A DNA stretch of 64,000 nt from Paracoccaceae bacterium. GTDB taxonomy: Bacteria; Pseudomonadota; Alphaproteobacteria; Rhodobacterales; Rhodobacteraceae. The DNA is taken from NCBI GenBank assembly GCA_024304985.1, contig JAMWZC010000002.1, positions 62,001 through 126,000 of the forward strand, given 5' to 3'. Below the pieces are notes generated by a model, which had not been told where the DNA came from, searched no databases, and saw only the letters and a list, made by a program, of their open reading frames with translations. A program made the translations under genes and the position numbers. Positions within the stretch are counted from its first letter, which is position 1; the number at the start of each line of letters is the position of its first letter. Below are positions 8,601 to 17,312 of this stretch, one piece after another.

Positions 8601-9406
8601 GCGCCCGCCTCCACGGATCTGCCCATGATCTCTTCTTCCATATCCCAGATCATGCCCAGGATCTCTTCGCGTCGTGTTGCGAAATCGGGATGGCGCTTCA
8701 CGCTGCGCAGGTCCTGACCCACGCCCATCTCGGCAAAGGGCAGGCGATATTCGCGATGGATGCGCCCCGGACGCGGCGCCATGACAAGAAGCCGCTCGCC
8801 CAGAAGCAAGGCCTCCTCGACCGAGTGGGTGATCAGGATGATAGTCTTGCCGGTTTCCTTCCACAGCTTCAGGACCAGACCCTGCATCTTCTCGCGCGTC
8901 AGTGCGTCCAGCGCGCCCAAGGGCTCGTCCATCAGGATCACGTCGGGATCATTCGCAAGGCAGCGCGCCAGTGCCACGCGCTGCTGCATCCCGCCCGACA
9001 ACTCGTAGACGGCCTTGTCCTTGAAATCGCGAAGCCCCACGACGTCCAGCAGGTGATCCACCGTGCCTTTCCACTGCGCTTCGCGCTGGCCCGCCATCCG
9101 GGGGCCAAAGCTGACATTGTCGCGCACGCTCATCCATTCGAACAATGCGCCCTGCTGGAACACCATCCCGCGTTCCGCAGCGGGCCCCGTGACCCGCGCG
9201 CCATTCAGGGTGATCTGGCCTTCGGTGGGGGCCAGGAATCCCGCCACAATATTCAGAAGCGTAGTCTTGCCACAGCCTGAAGGGCCCAGCACGCTCAGCA
9301 ATTCACCGGTGTTCAGTGTCAGGCTCACATCCCGCAGCGCCTGCACATGGCTGCCATTCGGCAGATCGAACCGCATCGATATCTTGTCGATGGAAAGTGT
9401 CGACAC
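8597..9406 (-). CDS. tauB: Taurine ABC transporter ATP-binding protein
   Basis: The 269-residue ATPase of the taurine importer shows Walker A GPSGCGKTT, the signature LSGGMQQRVALA, Walker B VILMDEPLGALD and the switch His in LITHSVEEAL. I chose the GTG at 9406 because a strong ribosome site (AGGAAGGGG) sits just upstream and the conserved domain starts at once. An ATG at 9472 would add 22 unconserved residues and place the start before that ribosome site. It follows tauA by 157 bp, a gap that contains a dispersed repeat, and overlaps tauC by 4 nt. Confidence 0.93.
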   Translation of the reverse strand: MSTLSIDKISMRFDLPNGSHVQALRDVSLTLNTGELLSVLGPSGCGKTTLLNIVAGFLAPTEGQITLNGARVTGPAAERGMVFQQGALFEWMSVRDNVSFGPRMAGQREAQWKGTVDHLLDVVGLRDFKDKAVYELSGGMQQRVALARCLANDPDVILMDEPLGALDALTREKMQGLVLKLWKETGKTIILITHSVEEALLLGERLLVMAPRPGRIHREYRLPFAEMGVGQDLRSVKRHPDFATRREEILGMIWDMEEEIMGRSVEAGA

Positions 9407-9477
9407 GCCCCACCCCTTCCTGTTCCCGGGTCCGGCTTTGGCCCGCGCGCCTGACATCAGGCCTTGGGACAACCGGC

Positions 9478-9515
9478 TTCTTCTTGCCCAAAATATCCCC
9501 GCGCGGAGAGCATCC
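9478..9515. repeat. Dispersed intergenic repeat, copy 2
   Basis: This copy lies in the gap between tauA and tauB. It matches copy 1 except at two or three positions (TTGCCCAAAAT for TTGCCTCAAAT; GGAGAGC for GGAGCGC). Confidence 0.7.
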
Positions 9516-9563
9516 GCCCGCGCAGCCGGCAGGGCCGCCCGTTGGCAGCCCTGCCGATGATAT

Positions 9564-10562
9564 CTACATCCCCTTCGCGGTCGTCAGAGGCCCGGTGTTC
9601 ACCCGGTCGGCATAGCTTTCCAAGGCCGAAGGGATACTGCCCGCATCCACAAAGACCTGCGCCACGCCCAGCATGAAATCCTGCGCGCCGCCACCCAGCC
9701 ATTTGGCGGACAATTGATCCTCGATCGAGGGGAAGACGAACGTGCTCATGTCACGTTCGGCTGCTGCTTCGTCCATGCCGGCGTCCTTGGCGATCACGGG
9801 CAGCATCTCTGCCTTTTTCGACCCTTCGTTCCACATCGCGTTGGCATCCGCCGTCACCTTGACGAACGCCGCCACCAGTTCGGGGTTTTCTGCCACGAAG
9901 GACGCGGGCGAGGATGTTACGTCAAAGACGAGGATCCCCAACTCTTCCTTTTCGGCCCCGGTCAGCAGGACATTGCCGTGCTCTTTCATACGGTTGAGGC
10001 CACCGCCATAGCCGCAGGCCATGTCCACGGCACCTTGTGCCAGCGCAGCCGCACCTTCGGGCGGAGCCATATTCACGATCTCGAGGCTGGCCAGATCAAT
10101 GCCGAAATGGTCCATCTGGCGCAGAAAACCATAATGCGCGGCGGTGCCCAGCGGGACGGCGACCTTCTTGCCCGCCAGTTCGGCGGCATTTGTCTTGTCG
10201 ATCTCAAGATCCGTGCGCACGACGCAGTTGTCATTGTCCGAATAGGACACGGCCACGTCGATGATCTGAAGATCCTGTCCGGCGCTGGTGGCCACAACGA
10301 AGGGCGGCACACCTTGGCTGACCGCAATATGCACATCACCCGATGCCATGGCGGCGCTCATGGCGGTGCCGGTGTCGAAGGCGCGCCAGTTGACCTTGAC
10401 GCCCAGCGCCTCGTCAAAGGTGCCCATCTGCTTGGCATATTGGAAAGGCATGGGCCATTCGGTGAAATAGGCCACAGTGATTTCCTGGGCTGTAGCGGCA
10501 GTCGCAACCACAGCCATGGCAAGGCCAGCAACGGCCCCCATCAGTCTTGCTTTCGGTGTCAT
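9564..10562 (-). CDS. tauA: Taurine ABC transporter substrate-binding protein
   Basis: This is a 332-residue periplasmic binding protein with a signal peptide (hydrophobic core AVAGLAMAVVA, probable cleavage after ATA). The mature part opens with EITVAYFTEWPMPFQYAK, the usual first strand of TauA/SsuA-type proteins. The ATG at 10562 has a GGGAGATAT ribosome site; the frame is open upstream but without family similarity. First gene of tauABC, divergent from tpa across a 382-bp regulatory region. The taurine assignment rests on the adjacent tpa and xsc; other sulfonates are possible ligands. Confidence 0.92.
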   Translation of the reverse strand: MTPKARLMGAVAGLAMAVVATAATAQEITVAYFTEWPMPFQYAKQMGTFDEALGVKVNWRAFDTGTAMSAAMASGDVHIAVSQGVPPFVVATSAGQDLQIIDVAVSYSDNDNCVVRTDLEIDKTNAAELAGKKVAVPLGTAAHYGFLRQMDHFGIDLASLEIVNMAPPEGAAALAQGAVDMACGYGGGLNRMKEHGNVLLTGAEKEELGILVFDVTSSPASFVAENPELVAAFVKVTADANAMWNEGSKKAEMLPVIAKDAGMDEAAAERDMSTFVFPSIEDQLSAKWLGGGAQDFMLGVAQVFVDAGSIPSALESYADRVNTGPLTTAKGM

Positions 10563-10944
10563 CCATATCTCCCGTCGGTTAACGCCACCTGTTGCGGTGG
10601 TCTGTCGATTCTGACGGTGCAACCCGTGCCATCCATGACGGCGCCGTCCGACCGCTGCGAATATCGGACCGGAAAAGCCGATTCCCTTCAATGATTTTCT
10701 ATCCGCTCCGATCCAACCCGGTGGCAGGCGCCTGTCTTTTCACAGGATCTGAACAAGGTTTTCGGTTTATCTTCAGCCGTTTGATCGGCTCGCCCAAAAA
10801 GAAGGCGCCGCGCCGTCATCTGGCTGGCCTTAATGAAGCAGGCGATCTGGCCCTATTTCTTTGCCCTTGGTTGCATGTGATACTACGGCGCAATGCTTGC
10901 CGAACGGCGGGCCAAATACCTTTGCATTCAGATGGAGCGGCAAA
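10563..10944. promoter_or_regulatory. tauA-tpa divergent regulatory region
   Basis: This 382-bp non-coding stretch separates the divergent tauABC and tpa transcripts. It holds a TauR-type repeat pair near the tpa side (listed separately). I see no matching minus-strand repeats in front of tauA, so tauABC either uses the same site or is controlled differently, for example by sulfur supply. No gene-like frame is convincing here. Confidence 0.6.
10824..10856 (+). promoter_or_regulatory. Predicted TauR operator upstream of tpa
   Basis: Two direct repeats, CTGGCCTTAA (10824-10833) and CTGGCCCTAT (10847-10856), start 23 bp apart and end 88 nt before the tpa start codon. They resemble the CTGGACYTAA-type direct repeats reported for Rhodobacter capsulatus TauR. 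Confidence 0.75.
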
Positions 10945-12333
10945 ATGATGGACGGCAAGTTCGACAATGACATTCAGGCTGTTGTGGACGCCGACCGCGC
11001 CCATGTCTGGCACCACCTGAGCCAGCACAAACCCTATGAGACGACCGATCCCCGCATCATCGTCGAGGGCAAGGGGATGCGTGTCTGGGACCAGAAAGGC
11101 AAGGAACATCTGGACGCCGTGTCGGGTGGTGTCTGGACCGTGAACGTCGGTTATGGCCGTGAGCGGATCGCAAACGCCGTGCGCGACCAGTTGATCAAGC
11201 TGAACTATTTCGCAGGCTCAGCCGGGTCGATCCCCGGGGCGATGTTCTCGGAACGGTTGATCGAGAAGATGCCGGGCATGAGCCGGGTCTATTACTGCAA
11301 CTCTGGCTCGGAGGCGAACGAGAAAGCCTTCAAGATGATCCGCCAGATCGCGCACAAGCGCTATGGCGGCAAGAAGCACAAGATCCTGTATCGTGACCGC
11401 GATTATCACGGCACGACCATCGGCTGTCTGTCGGCCGGAGGTCAGGATGAGCGCAACGCGCAATACGGCCCCTTTGCCCCCGGTTTCGTCCGCGTGCCCC
11501 ATTGCCTTGAATACCGCGCCGCCGATCAGGGTGCCCCGGTCGAGAATTACGGCGAATGGGCCGCCAACCAGATCGAAGCCGTCATTCTGGCCGAAGGTCC
11601 CGAAACCGTGGGCGGCATCTGCCTTGAGCCTGTCACCGCCGGCGGCGGTGTCATTACCCCGCCCGAGGGTTACTGGCAGCGCGTTCAGGAGATCTGCCGG
11701 AAATACGATGTGCTGCTGCATATCGACGAGGTTGTCTGCGGCGTCGGCCGGACCGGCACTTGGTTCGGCTATCAGCAATATGGCGTGCAGCCGGACATGG
11801 TTACGATGGCCAAAGGTGTGGCATCCGGTTATGCCGCCATCGCCTGTCTGGTGACGACCGAAGCGGTGTTCGATATGTTCAAGGATGATGCGACCGATCC
11901 GCTGAATTATTTCCGCGACATCTCGACCTTCGGCGGCTGCACCGCTGGCCCAGCTGCGGCGTTGGAGAACATGGCCATCATCGAGGAAGAGGGTCTGCTC
12001 GAGAACACCACAAAGATGGGCCATTACATGCTGGACCGTCTGGCCGAGCTGAAAGACAAGCACGCGGTCATCGGCGATGTCCGTGGCAAGGGTCTGTTCC
12101 TCGGCGCGGAACTGGTAGCGGATCGCAGCACGCGCGAGCCTATGGCGGAAAAGCGGGTGCAGATGGTCACGGCCGATTGCATGGCGCAGGGCATCATCAT
12201 CGGGGCGACCAACCGCTCCTTGCCCGGCCTGAACAATACCTTATGCTTCAGCCCCGCGCTGATCGCCACGAAGGACGATATCGACCAGATCATCGAGGGG
12301 GTCGACGGGGCGCTGACCCGCGTTTTCGGCTGA
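10945..12333 (+). CDS. tpa: Taurine--pyruvate aminotransferase
   Basis: A PLP-dependent class III aminotransferase (462 residues) that converts taurine plus pyruvate to sulfoacetaldehyde plus alanine. PLP features: the GSEANE turn at 121-126, DEVVCGVGRTG with Asp261, and the Schiff-base Lys290 in MAKGVASGY. The N terminus (DNDIQAVVDADRAHVWHHL) closely resembles characterised bacterial Tpa proteins. The first of two consecutive ATGs (10945) is taken; GGAGCGG lies at the right distance. It is preceded by a predicted TauR operator and followed by a strong terminator, so it is transcribed apart from tauR. Confidence 0.95.
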   Translation: MMDGKFDNDIQAVVDADRAHVWHHLSQHKPYETTDPRIIVEGKGMRVWDQKGKEHLDAVSGGVWTVNVGYGRERIANAVRDQLIKLNYFAGSAGSIPGAMFSERLIEKMPGMSRVYYCNSGSEANEKAFKMIRQIAHKRYGGKKHKILYRDRDYHGTTIGCLSAGGQDERNAQYGPFAPGFVRVPHCLEYRAADQGAPVENYGEWAANQIEAVILAEGPETVGGICLEPVTAGGGVITPPEGYWQRVQEICRKYDVLLHIDEVVCGVGRTGTWFGYQQYGVQPDMVTMAKGVASGYAAIACLVTTEAVFDMFKDDATDPLNYFRDISTFGGCTAGPAAALENMAIIEEEGLLENTTKMGHYMLDRLAELKDKHAVIGDVRGKGLFLGAELVADRSTREPMAEKRVQMVTADCMAQGIIIGATNRSLPGLNNTLCFSPALIATKDDIDQIIEGVDGALTRVFG

Positions 12334-12351
12334 TCATCACCCATATCTGAG

Positions 12352-12383
12352 AAAAAGGCGCGGGGGAAACCTCGCGCCTTTTT
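12352..12383 (+). terminator. Rho-independent terminator after tpa
   Basis: A 14-bp stem, AAAAAGGCGCGGGG against CCTCGCGCCTTTTT with one G-T pair, closes a GAAA loop and ends in a T run. It is symmetrical, with an A run on the left, so it can also terminate the minus-strand ABM gene that ends 8 bp to the right. Confidence 0.92.
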
Positions 12384-12390
12384 CAGTTGC

Positions 12391-12735
12391 CTACCCGTGC
12401 AGCGCCTTGCTGTCAGCCGGTGCCTGATCCCGTTCGGTCATCCCGTAGTCGCGCAATACATGCAGGACCTTCAGCTGGTAATCCGCGAACATCTGTCCCC
12501 GCCCGGCCTTTTGCGCGCCACGATGCTCTGGCAGTTGCCGCCAGCGATCCAGCGCCGCTTCATCCTCAAAGAACGAGATCGAGAGCAGCTTGTCAGGGTT
12601 TGTCAGGCTTTGGAACCGCTCGACGCTGATGAATCCATCCATCCCCTCGACCAAGGGACGCATCTTGGCGGCCATGTCCAGATAGGACTGTTTCATACCC
12701 TCTTTCGGGGTGACTTCGAATATCACGGCAATCAT
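12391..12735 (-). CDS. ABM-domain (antibiotic biosynthesis monooxygenase-like) protein
   Basis: The 114-residue product has the dimeric ferredoxin-like ABM fold: MIAVIFEVTPKEG at the start, a central helix, then FISVERFQS and LLSISFFEDEAALDRWRQ. Such proteins range from monooxygenases to structural or stress proteins; the substrate here is unknown. The ATG at 12735 is the family start, with AGGGAGC just upstream. It lies convergent to tpa and divergent from tauR. A TauR-type repeat pair on its own strand ends 74 nt before the start codon, nearly the geometry found at xsc, so it probably belongs to the taurine regulon. Confidence 0.85.
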   Translation of the reverse strand: MIAVIFEVTPKEGMKQSYLDMAAKMRPLVEGMDGFISVERFQSLTNPDKLLSISFFEDEAALDRWRQLPEHRGAQKAGRGQMFADYQLKVLHVLRDYGMTERDQAPADSKALHG

Positions 12736-12809
12736 TGCGCGCTCCCTTTGTGATCCCTGTGCCGCAGAAACATCGCTGCAGCCGTGGACAGGAACAAGCC
12801 CTACACGCA

Positions 12810-12841
12810 ATAAGACCAGTTTACGCGAGCCTTAGGGCCAG
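12810..12841 (-). promoter_or_regulatory. Predicted TauR operator between the ABM gene and tauR
   Basis: Read on the minus strand, CTGGCCCTAA (12841-12832) is followed by CTGGTCTTAT (12819-12810), 22 bp start to start. The orientation and the 74-nt distance point to the ABM gene as the activated target. The element also ends 14 bp upstream of the tauR ATG, so bound TauR could limit its own expression. Confidence 0.65.
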
Positions 12842-12855
12842 CATAGAGTAAGGTC

Positions 12856-14310
12856 ATGGCCATACCCGTCGAGACCTTTTTTCTTGATCCCGCAGCGCAG
12901 GGCACGTTGCAGGCGCGCATCCAGCAGATGATCGCTGGCGGTATTCTGTCGGGCCGTTTCCGGCGTGGCGAGAAGCTGCCCTCCACCCGCCGTCTGGCGC
13001 TGCATCTGGGAATCAGCCGCATCACAGTGACACTGGCCTATACGGAATTGCTGGCCAATGACTACCTCGCCGCCAAGGGGCGGTCGGGTTACTATGTCTC
13101 TGACAATGCACCGGAACCGCCACCCGGCCCGACCACCGTGCCCCGACAAGATGCGGTGGACTGGACGCGCGCCATCGGGCAGCGCTTTACGGGGGGATCG
13201 ACCCCGGTGAAACCACAGGATTGGGCCAGTTTCCGATATCCCTTCATCTATGGTCAGGCGGACCCCACCCTGTTCGATCATGCCAACTGGCGGCTTTGCG
13301 CCGTGCAGGCGCTGGGGGCGCGGGATTTCACCGCACTGACAACCGACTACTATGATCAGGACGACCCGCAACTGATCGAATTCATCACCCGTCACACCCT
13401 GCCCCGGCGCGGAATCGTGGCGCGACCGTCCGAGATTCTGGTAACGCTCGGCGCGCAGAACGCGCTGTGGCTGACGGCTCAGGTTCTTTTGACACAACGT
13501 CGTCTGGCCGCGATCGAGGACCCTTGCTACCACGCGCTGCGCGATATCCTCATGCAGTCGCGTTGCCGTCTGGCCCCTGTTCCCGTGGACGCGGACGGTC
13601 TGCCGCCTGATGCGATCCCGGATGGCACGGATGTCATCTTCACCACGCCCAGCCATCAATGCCCCACCTCGGCCACCATGCCGATGGACCGTCGCCGGGC
13701 TTTGCTGGACCGTGCGCGCGCATTGGATGCGATCATCGTCGAGGATGATTACGAGTTCGAGATGTCCTATCTGTCGCCACCCTCTCCGGCGTTGAAGTCG
13801 CTGGATACGGACGGGCGCGTGATCTATGTGGGCAGCTTCTCGAAATCGCTGTTTCCGGGGTTGCGGCTTGGCTATCTGGTGGGGTCCGAGGCGTTCATCC
13901 GCGAGGCCCGCGCCCTGCGCGCCAGTGTGCTGCGCCATCCGCCGGGGCACATTCAGCGCACGGCGGCCTATTTTCTGTCGCTGGGCCATTACGATGCACA
14001 GATCCGGCGTATGGCCCGTGCCCTCTCGGACCGCCGCAAGGTTCTCGAAGAGGCGATCCAGCAGCACGGATTGACCATCGCCGGACGTGGCACCTTCGGT
14101 GGATCAAGCATCTGGATGCGCGCGCGGGACGGGGTGGATACCGGGCAGGTGGCGCTTGATCTGCGCGCCAAGGGAGTGCTGATCGAACCGGGTGCACCTT
14201 TCTTCGCGGCCGACACCCCTCCCGCCCATTTCTATCGTCTGGCATATTCCTCGATCCCATCGACACGGATCGGCGACGGGGTCCGGTTGGTCGCGGAAGC
14301 GATGCGCTGA
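12856..14310 (+). CDS. tauR: MocR-type taurine regulator
   Basis: A 484-residue fusion of an N-terminal GntR winged helix (residues about 15-82, with GEKLPSTRRLALHLGISRITV as the recognition region) to a class I aminotransferase-like domain. The PLP-binding lysine is Lys330 in VGSFSKSLFPG, with Asp298 in VEDDYEFE. MocR proteins use the aminotransferase domain to sense PLP adducts; TauR of R. capsulatus activates taurine genes. The position between tpa and xsc is the classic arrangement. Repeats matching its known operator type occur at three promoters here. Confidence 0.92.
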   Translation: MAIPVETFFLDPAAQGTLQARIQQMIAGGILSGRFRRGEKLPSTRRLALHLGISRITVTLAYTELLANDYLAAKGRSGYYVSDNAPEPPPGPTTVPRQDAVDWTRAIGQRFTGGSTPVKPQDWASFRYPFIYGQADPTLFDHANWRLCAVQALGARDFTALTTDYYDQDDPQLIEFITRHTLPRRGIVARPSEILVTLGAQNALWLTAQVLLTQRRLAAIEDPCYHALRDILMQSRCRLAPVPVDADGLPPDAIPDGTDVIFTTPSHQCPTSATMPMDRRRALLDRARALDAIIVEDDYEFEMSYLSPPSPALKSLDTDGRVIYVGSFSKSLFPGLRLGYLVGSEAFIREARALRASVLRHPPGHIQRTAAYFLSLGHYDAQIRRMARALSDRRKVLEEAIQQHGLTIAGRGTFGGSSIWMRARDGVDTGQVALDLRAKGVLIEPGAPFFAADTPPAHFYRLAYSSIPSTRIGDGVRLVAEAMR

Positions 14311-14328
14311 TGCAGTAAGCGGTTTACT

Positions 14329-14361
14329 CTGGCCCTAGTGGCATAGATCAACTGGCCCTAT
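14329..14361 (+). promoter_or_regulatory. Predicted TauR operator upstream of xsc
   Basis: CTGGCCCTAG (14329-14338) and CTGGCCCTAT (14352-14361) start 23 bp apart, exactly as upstream of tpa, and end 73 nt before the xsc ATG. A third, weaker copy (GTGGCCCCTA) begins at 14374. Confidence 0.75.
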
Positions 14362-14434
14362 TGTCAAAGGTCGGTGGCCCCTAATCTGATCCTTGCCCGG
14401 CTACGGGCCTTTTCCCCTGACCGGAGCATTCCCC

Positions 14435-16213
14435 ATGAAAATGACAACCGAAGAAGCCTTCGTGAAGACCCTTCAGATGCATGGGATCGAACATGCCTTC
14501 GGGATCATCGGTTCCGCATTCATGCCGATTTCCGATCTGTTCCCGCGCGCGGGCATCACCTTTTGGGATTGCGCCCATGAAGGCTCGGGCGGGATGATGG
14601 CGGATGGGTATACTCGCGCCACGGGCAAGATGTCGATGATGATTGCGCAGAACGGGCCCGGCATCACCAATTTCGTGACGGCTGTGAAAACCGCCTACTG
14701 GAACCACACGCCGCTGCTTCTCGTCACGCCGCAGGCCGCCAACAAGACCATCGGCATGGGCGGTTTTCAGGAGGTCGAGCAGATGGCGCTGTTCAAGGAC
14801 ATGGTCGCCTATCAGGAGGAGGTGCGCGACCCGTCCCGCGTGGCTGAGGTATTGAACCGGGTTATCCTGAACGCGCGGCGGATGTCGGCCCCGGCACAGA
14901 TCAACATGCCGCGCGATTACTGGACGCAGGTGATCGATATCGAGTTGCCCGAAATGGTGACCTTCGAGCGCCCCGGAGGCGGCGAGGAGGCGGTGCAACG
15001 CGCCGCCGACCTTTTGTCATCTGCGCGTTTCCCGGTAATTCTGAACGGCGCGGGCGTGGTTCTGGGCGGGGCAATCCCCGCGTCCATGGCGCTGGCCGAA
15101 CGGTTGGATGCGCCGGTCTGCGTGGGCTATCAGCACAATGACGCCTTCCCCGGCTCGCATCCGTTGTTTGCAGGGCCGCTGGGATATAACGGGTCAAAGG
15201 CGGGGATGGAGTTGATCGCCAAGGCAGATGTGGTGCTGTGTCTTGGCACGCGGCTCAATCCGTTCTCGACGCTGCCGGGCTATGGCATCGACTACTGGCC
15301 GAAAGAGGCCAAGATCATTCAGATCGATATCAACCCTGACCGGATCGGCCTGACCAAAAAGGTAACGGTGGGGATTGTGGGCGACGCGAAGAAGGTCGCC
15401 ACCTCCATTCTTGAAAGGCTTTCGCCGACAGCAGGCGATGCCGGTCGGATCGAGCGGAAATCCCTGATCGCACAGACGAAATCGCAATGGGCGCAGCAAC
15501 TCTCCTCGATGGATCATGAAGAGGACGACCCCGGCACCACATGGAATCAGCGTGCCCGCGCCGACAAGCCTGACTGGATGAGCCCCCGGATGGCCTGGCG
15601 GGCGATCCAGTCCGCGCTGCCACGCGACGCGATTATCAGCTCGGATATCGGCAACAACTGCGCCATCGGCAACGCCTATCCCAGCTTCGAGGCGGGGCGG
15701 AAGTATCTTGCACCCGGTCTGTTCGGGCCCTGCGGTTACGGTCTTCCGTCCATTATCGGTGCCAAGATCGGCTGCCCCGATACGCCGGTGGTGGGCTTTG
15801 CGGGGGATGGTGCCTTTGGCATCGCAGTCACGGAACTGACAGCGATCGGCCGCCCGGAATGGCCCGCCATCACGATGGTCGTGTTCCGCAACTACCAATG
15901 GGGCGCGGAAAAGCGCAATTCGACCCTGTGGTATGACGACAATTTCGTGGGCACCGAACTGGATGAACAGGTCAGTTATGCCGCAATCGCGCGCGCCTGT
16001 GGCTTGCAGGGTGTGCAGGCGAAAACGATGGAGGAATTGCGCGCCGCCCTGACCACTGCGATCGAGGATCAGATGCAGCATGGCAAGACCACGCTGATCG
16101 AAGCCCTCATCAACCAAGAACTGGGTGAACCGTTCCGCCGCGACGCCATGAAGAAACCGGTTCCGGTCGCAGGCATTTCCGCCGCCGATATGCGCACACA
16201 GCAGCCGCTCTGA
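14435..16213 (+). CDS. xsc: Sulfoacetaldehyde acetyltransferase
   Basis: This thiamine-diphosphate enzyme (592 residues) converts sulfoacetaldehyde and phosphate to acetyl phosphate and sulfite. The conserved Glu of the ThDP pocket lies in HEGSGGMMADGY near residue 50. The metal-ThDP motif runs from GDGAFG to VFRNYQWG near residues 460-490. The Xsc-specific N terminus MTTEEAFVKTLQMHGIEHAF is present. The ATG at 14435 has GGAG nine bases upstream; an open frame extends 14 codons earlier but is not conserved. It has its own predicted TauR operator. Confidence 0.97.
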   Translation: MKMTTEEAFVKTLQMHGIEHAFGIIGSAFMPISDLFPRAGITFWDCAHEGSGGMMADGYTRATGKMSMMIAQNGPGITNFVTAVKTAYWNHTPLLLVTPQAANKTIGMGGFQEVEQMALFKDMVAYQEEVRDPSRVAEVLNRVILNARRMSAPAQINMPRDYWTQVIDIELPEMVTFERPGGGEEAVQRAADLLSSARFPVILNGAGVVLGGAIPASMALAERLDAPVCVGYQHNDAFPGSHPLFAGPLGYNGSKAGMELIAKADVVLCLGTRLNPFSTLPGYGIDYWPKEAKIIQIDINPDRIGLTKKVTVGIVGDAKKVATSILERLSPTAGDAGRIERKSLIAQTKSQWAQQLSSMDHEEDDPGTTWNQRARADKPDWMSPRMAWRAIQSALPRDAIISSDIGNNCAIGNAYPSFEAGRKYLAPGLFGPCGYGLPSIIGAKIGCPDTPVVGFAGDGAFGIAVTELTAIGRPEWPAITMVVFRNYQWGAEKRNSTLWYDDNFVGTELDEQVSYAAIARACGLQGVQAKTMEELRAALTTAIEDQMQHGKTTLIEALINQELGEPFRRDAMKKPVPVAGISAADMRTQQPL

Positions 16214-16241
16214 ACCCGGTGGGTCCACAGCGCCGCCATGT

Positions 16242-16280
16242 TTCTTCTTGCCGGAAATATCCCCCGCGCGGAGCGCATCC
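16242..16280. repeat. Dispersed intergenic repeat, copy 3
   Basis: This copy lies between xsc and pta. It starts TTCTTCTTGCC and ends GCGCGGAGCGCATCC like copy 1, with one extra C in the C run and GG for TC in the middle. Confidence 0.7.
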
Positions 16281-16373
16281 GCCGGGAAGGATTGTCCTTC
16301 AGCAAAGGCAAGGCCGGAACGCTGATCCTTCACCCTTGCCTAATGTCTGAACCCGTGGTCGATTGAACCGGTC

Positions 16374-17312
16374 ATGAGAGAACCCTTTCCCTTCTTGTCG
16401 CAAGTGACCGCAGAGGCTCCGCGGCGACTTCTGGATCAGGCGCGTGGCCTGCCGGTGCCGCGCGTCGCGCTGGTGAATGCCGGCAGCGTGAATGCGCTTG
16501 AAGGGATCCGCGAGGCCGCCGACGCGGGGCTGGCCCACCCTGTCCTGATTGGGGATGCGCCAAAGATCAGGACTGTGGCAGATGAAATCGGCTGGGATAT
16601 CGCCGCCCTGCGCCTGATCCACGCCCCCGGGGCCGAGGCGAGCCACCGGGCCGCCGAATTGGCCCGCAAGGGCGAGGTCGACGCGATCATGAAGGGGCAG
16701 GTGCATACTTCGGTCTTTCTCAAAGGTCTGTTGCCGCGCGCGGCCGGACTGCGGGACGCCGATACGCGCTGCGGTCATGTGTTTCACATCACGGCGCCCC
16801 ATTCCGACCGTCCGCTTCTGCTGACCGATGGTGCGCTGAACGTGGATCCGGATATCGCCTGTCGTCAGGCCTGCCTGACCCACGCCGTGCGTCTGGCACA
16901 GCAGTTGGGGATCGCGCGTCCCAAGGCGGGCATCCTGTCGGCGAATGAGGATCCGCTTCCCTCGCTTCAGAATTCGATGGATGCGGCTGTGATCTCTGCC
17001 TGGGCCAAAACCGCCTTGCCACAGGCAGATGTGGCCGGACCGATGGCGCTGGACCTGATCTTTTCGGCCGAGGCGGCGGCGGCCAAGAACTATGTCTCGC
17101 CCGTCGCGGGGGACGCGGACATCATCCTGACGCCCAACATCACAACGGGGAATGCGATCTTCAAGCTGATGTCGCTGGGGATGGGGTGCTGTGCCGCCGG
17201 GGTCGTGCTGGGATTGAAGGTTCCGGTCCTGCTGACCTCTCGTGCGCAGGGGGCACCAGCGCGCATAGCATCGGCGGCGCTGGGGGTCATCGCGGCGGGG
17301 GTGCGGCGATGA
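16374..17312 (+). CDS. pta: Phosphate acetyltransferase
   Basis: A 312-residue phosphate acetyl/butyryltransferase-family enzyme interconverting acetyl phosphate and acetyl-CoA. Family features are the early segment LVNAGSVNALEGIREAADAG, AIMKGQVHTS near residue 106, and the C-terminal GNAIFKLMSLGMGC. It is the short, single-domain type that commonly follows xsc, where it passes the acetyl phosphate made by Xsc into central metabolism. The stop overlaps the ackA start by 4 nt. The ribosome site is weak, so expression may depend on readthrough from xsc 160 bp upstream. Confidence 0.93.
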   Translation: MREPFPFLSQVTAEAPRRLLDQARGLPVPRVALVNAGSVNALEGIREAADAGLAHPVLIGDAPKIRTVADEIGWDIAALRLIHAPGAEASHRAAELARKGEVDAIMKGQVHTSVFLKGLLPRAAGLRDADTRCGHVFHITAPHSDRPLLLTDGALNVDPDIACRQACLTHAVRLAQQLGIARPKAGILSANEDPLPSLQNSMDAAVISAWAKTALPQADVAGPMALDLIFSAEAAAAKNYVSPVAGDADIILTPNITTGNAIFKLMSLGMGCCAAGVVLGLKVPVLLTSRAQGAPARIASAALGVIAAGVRR

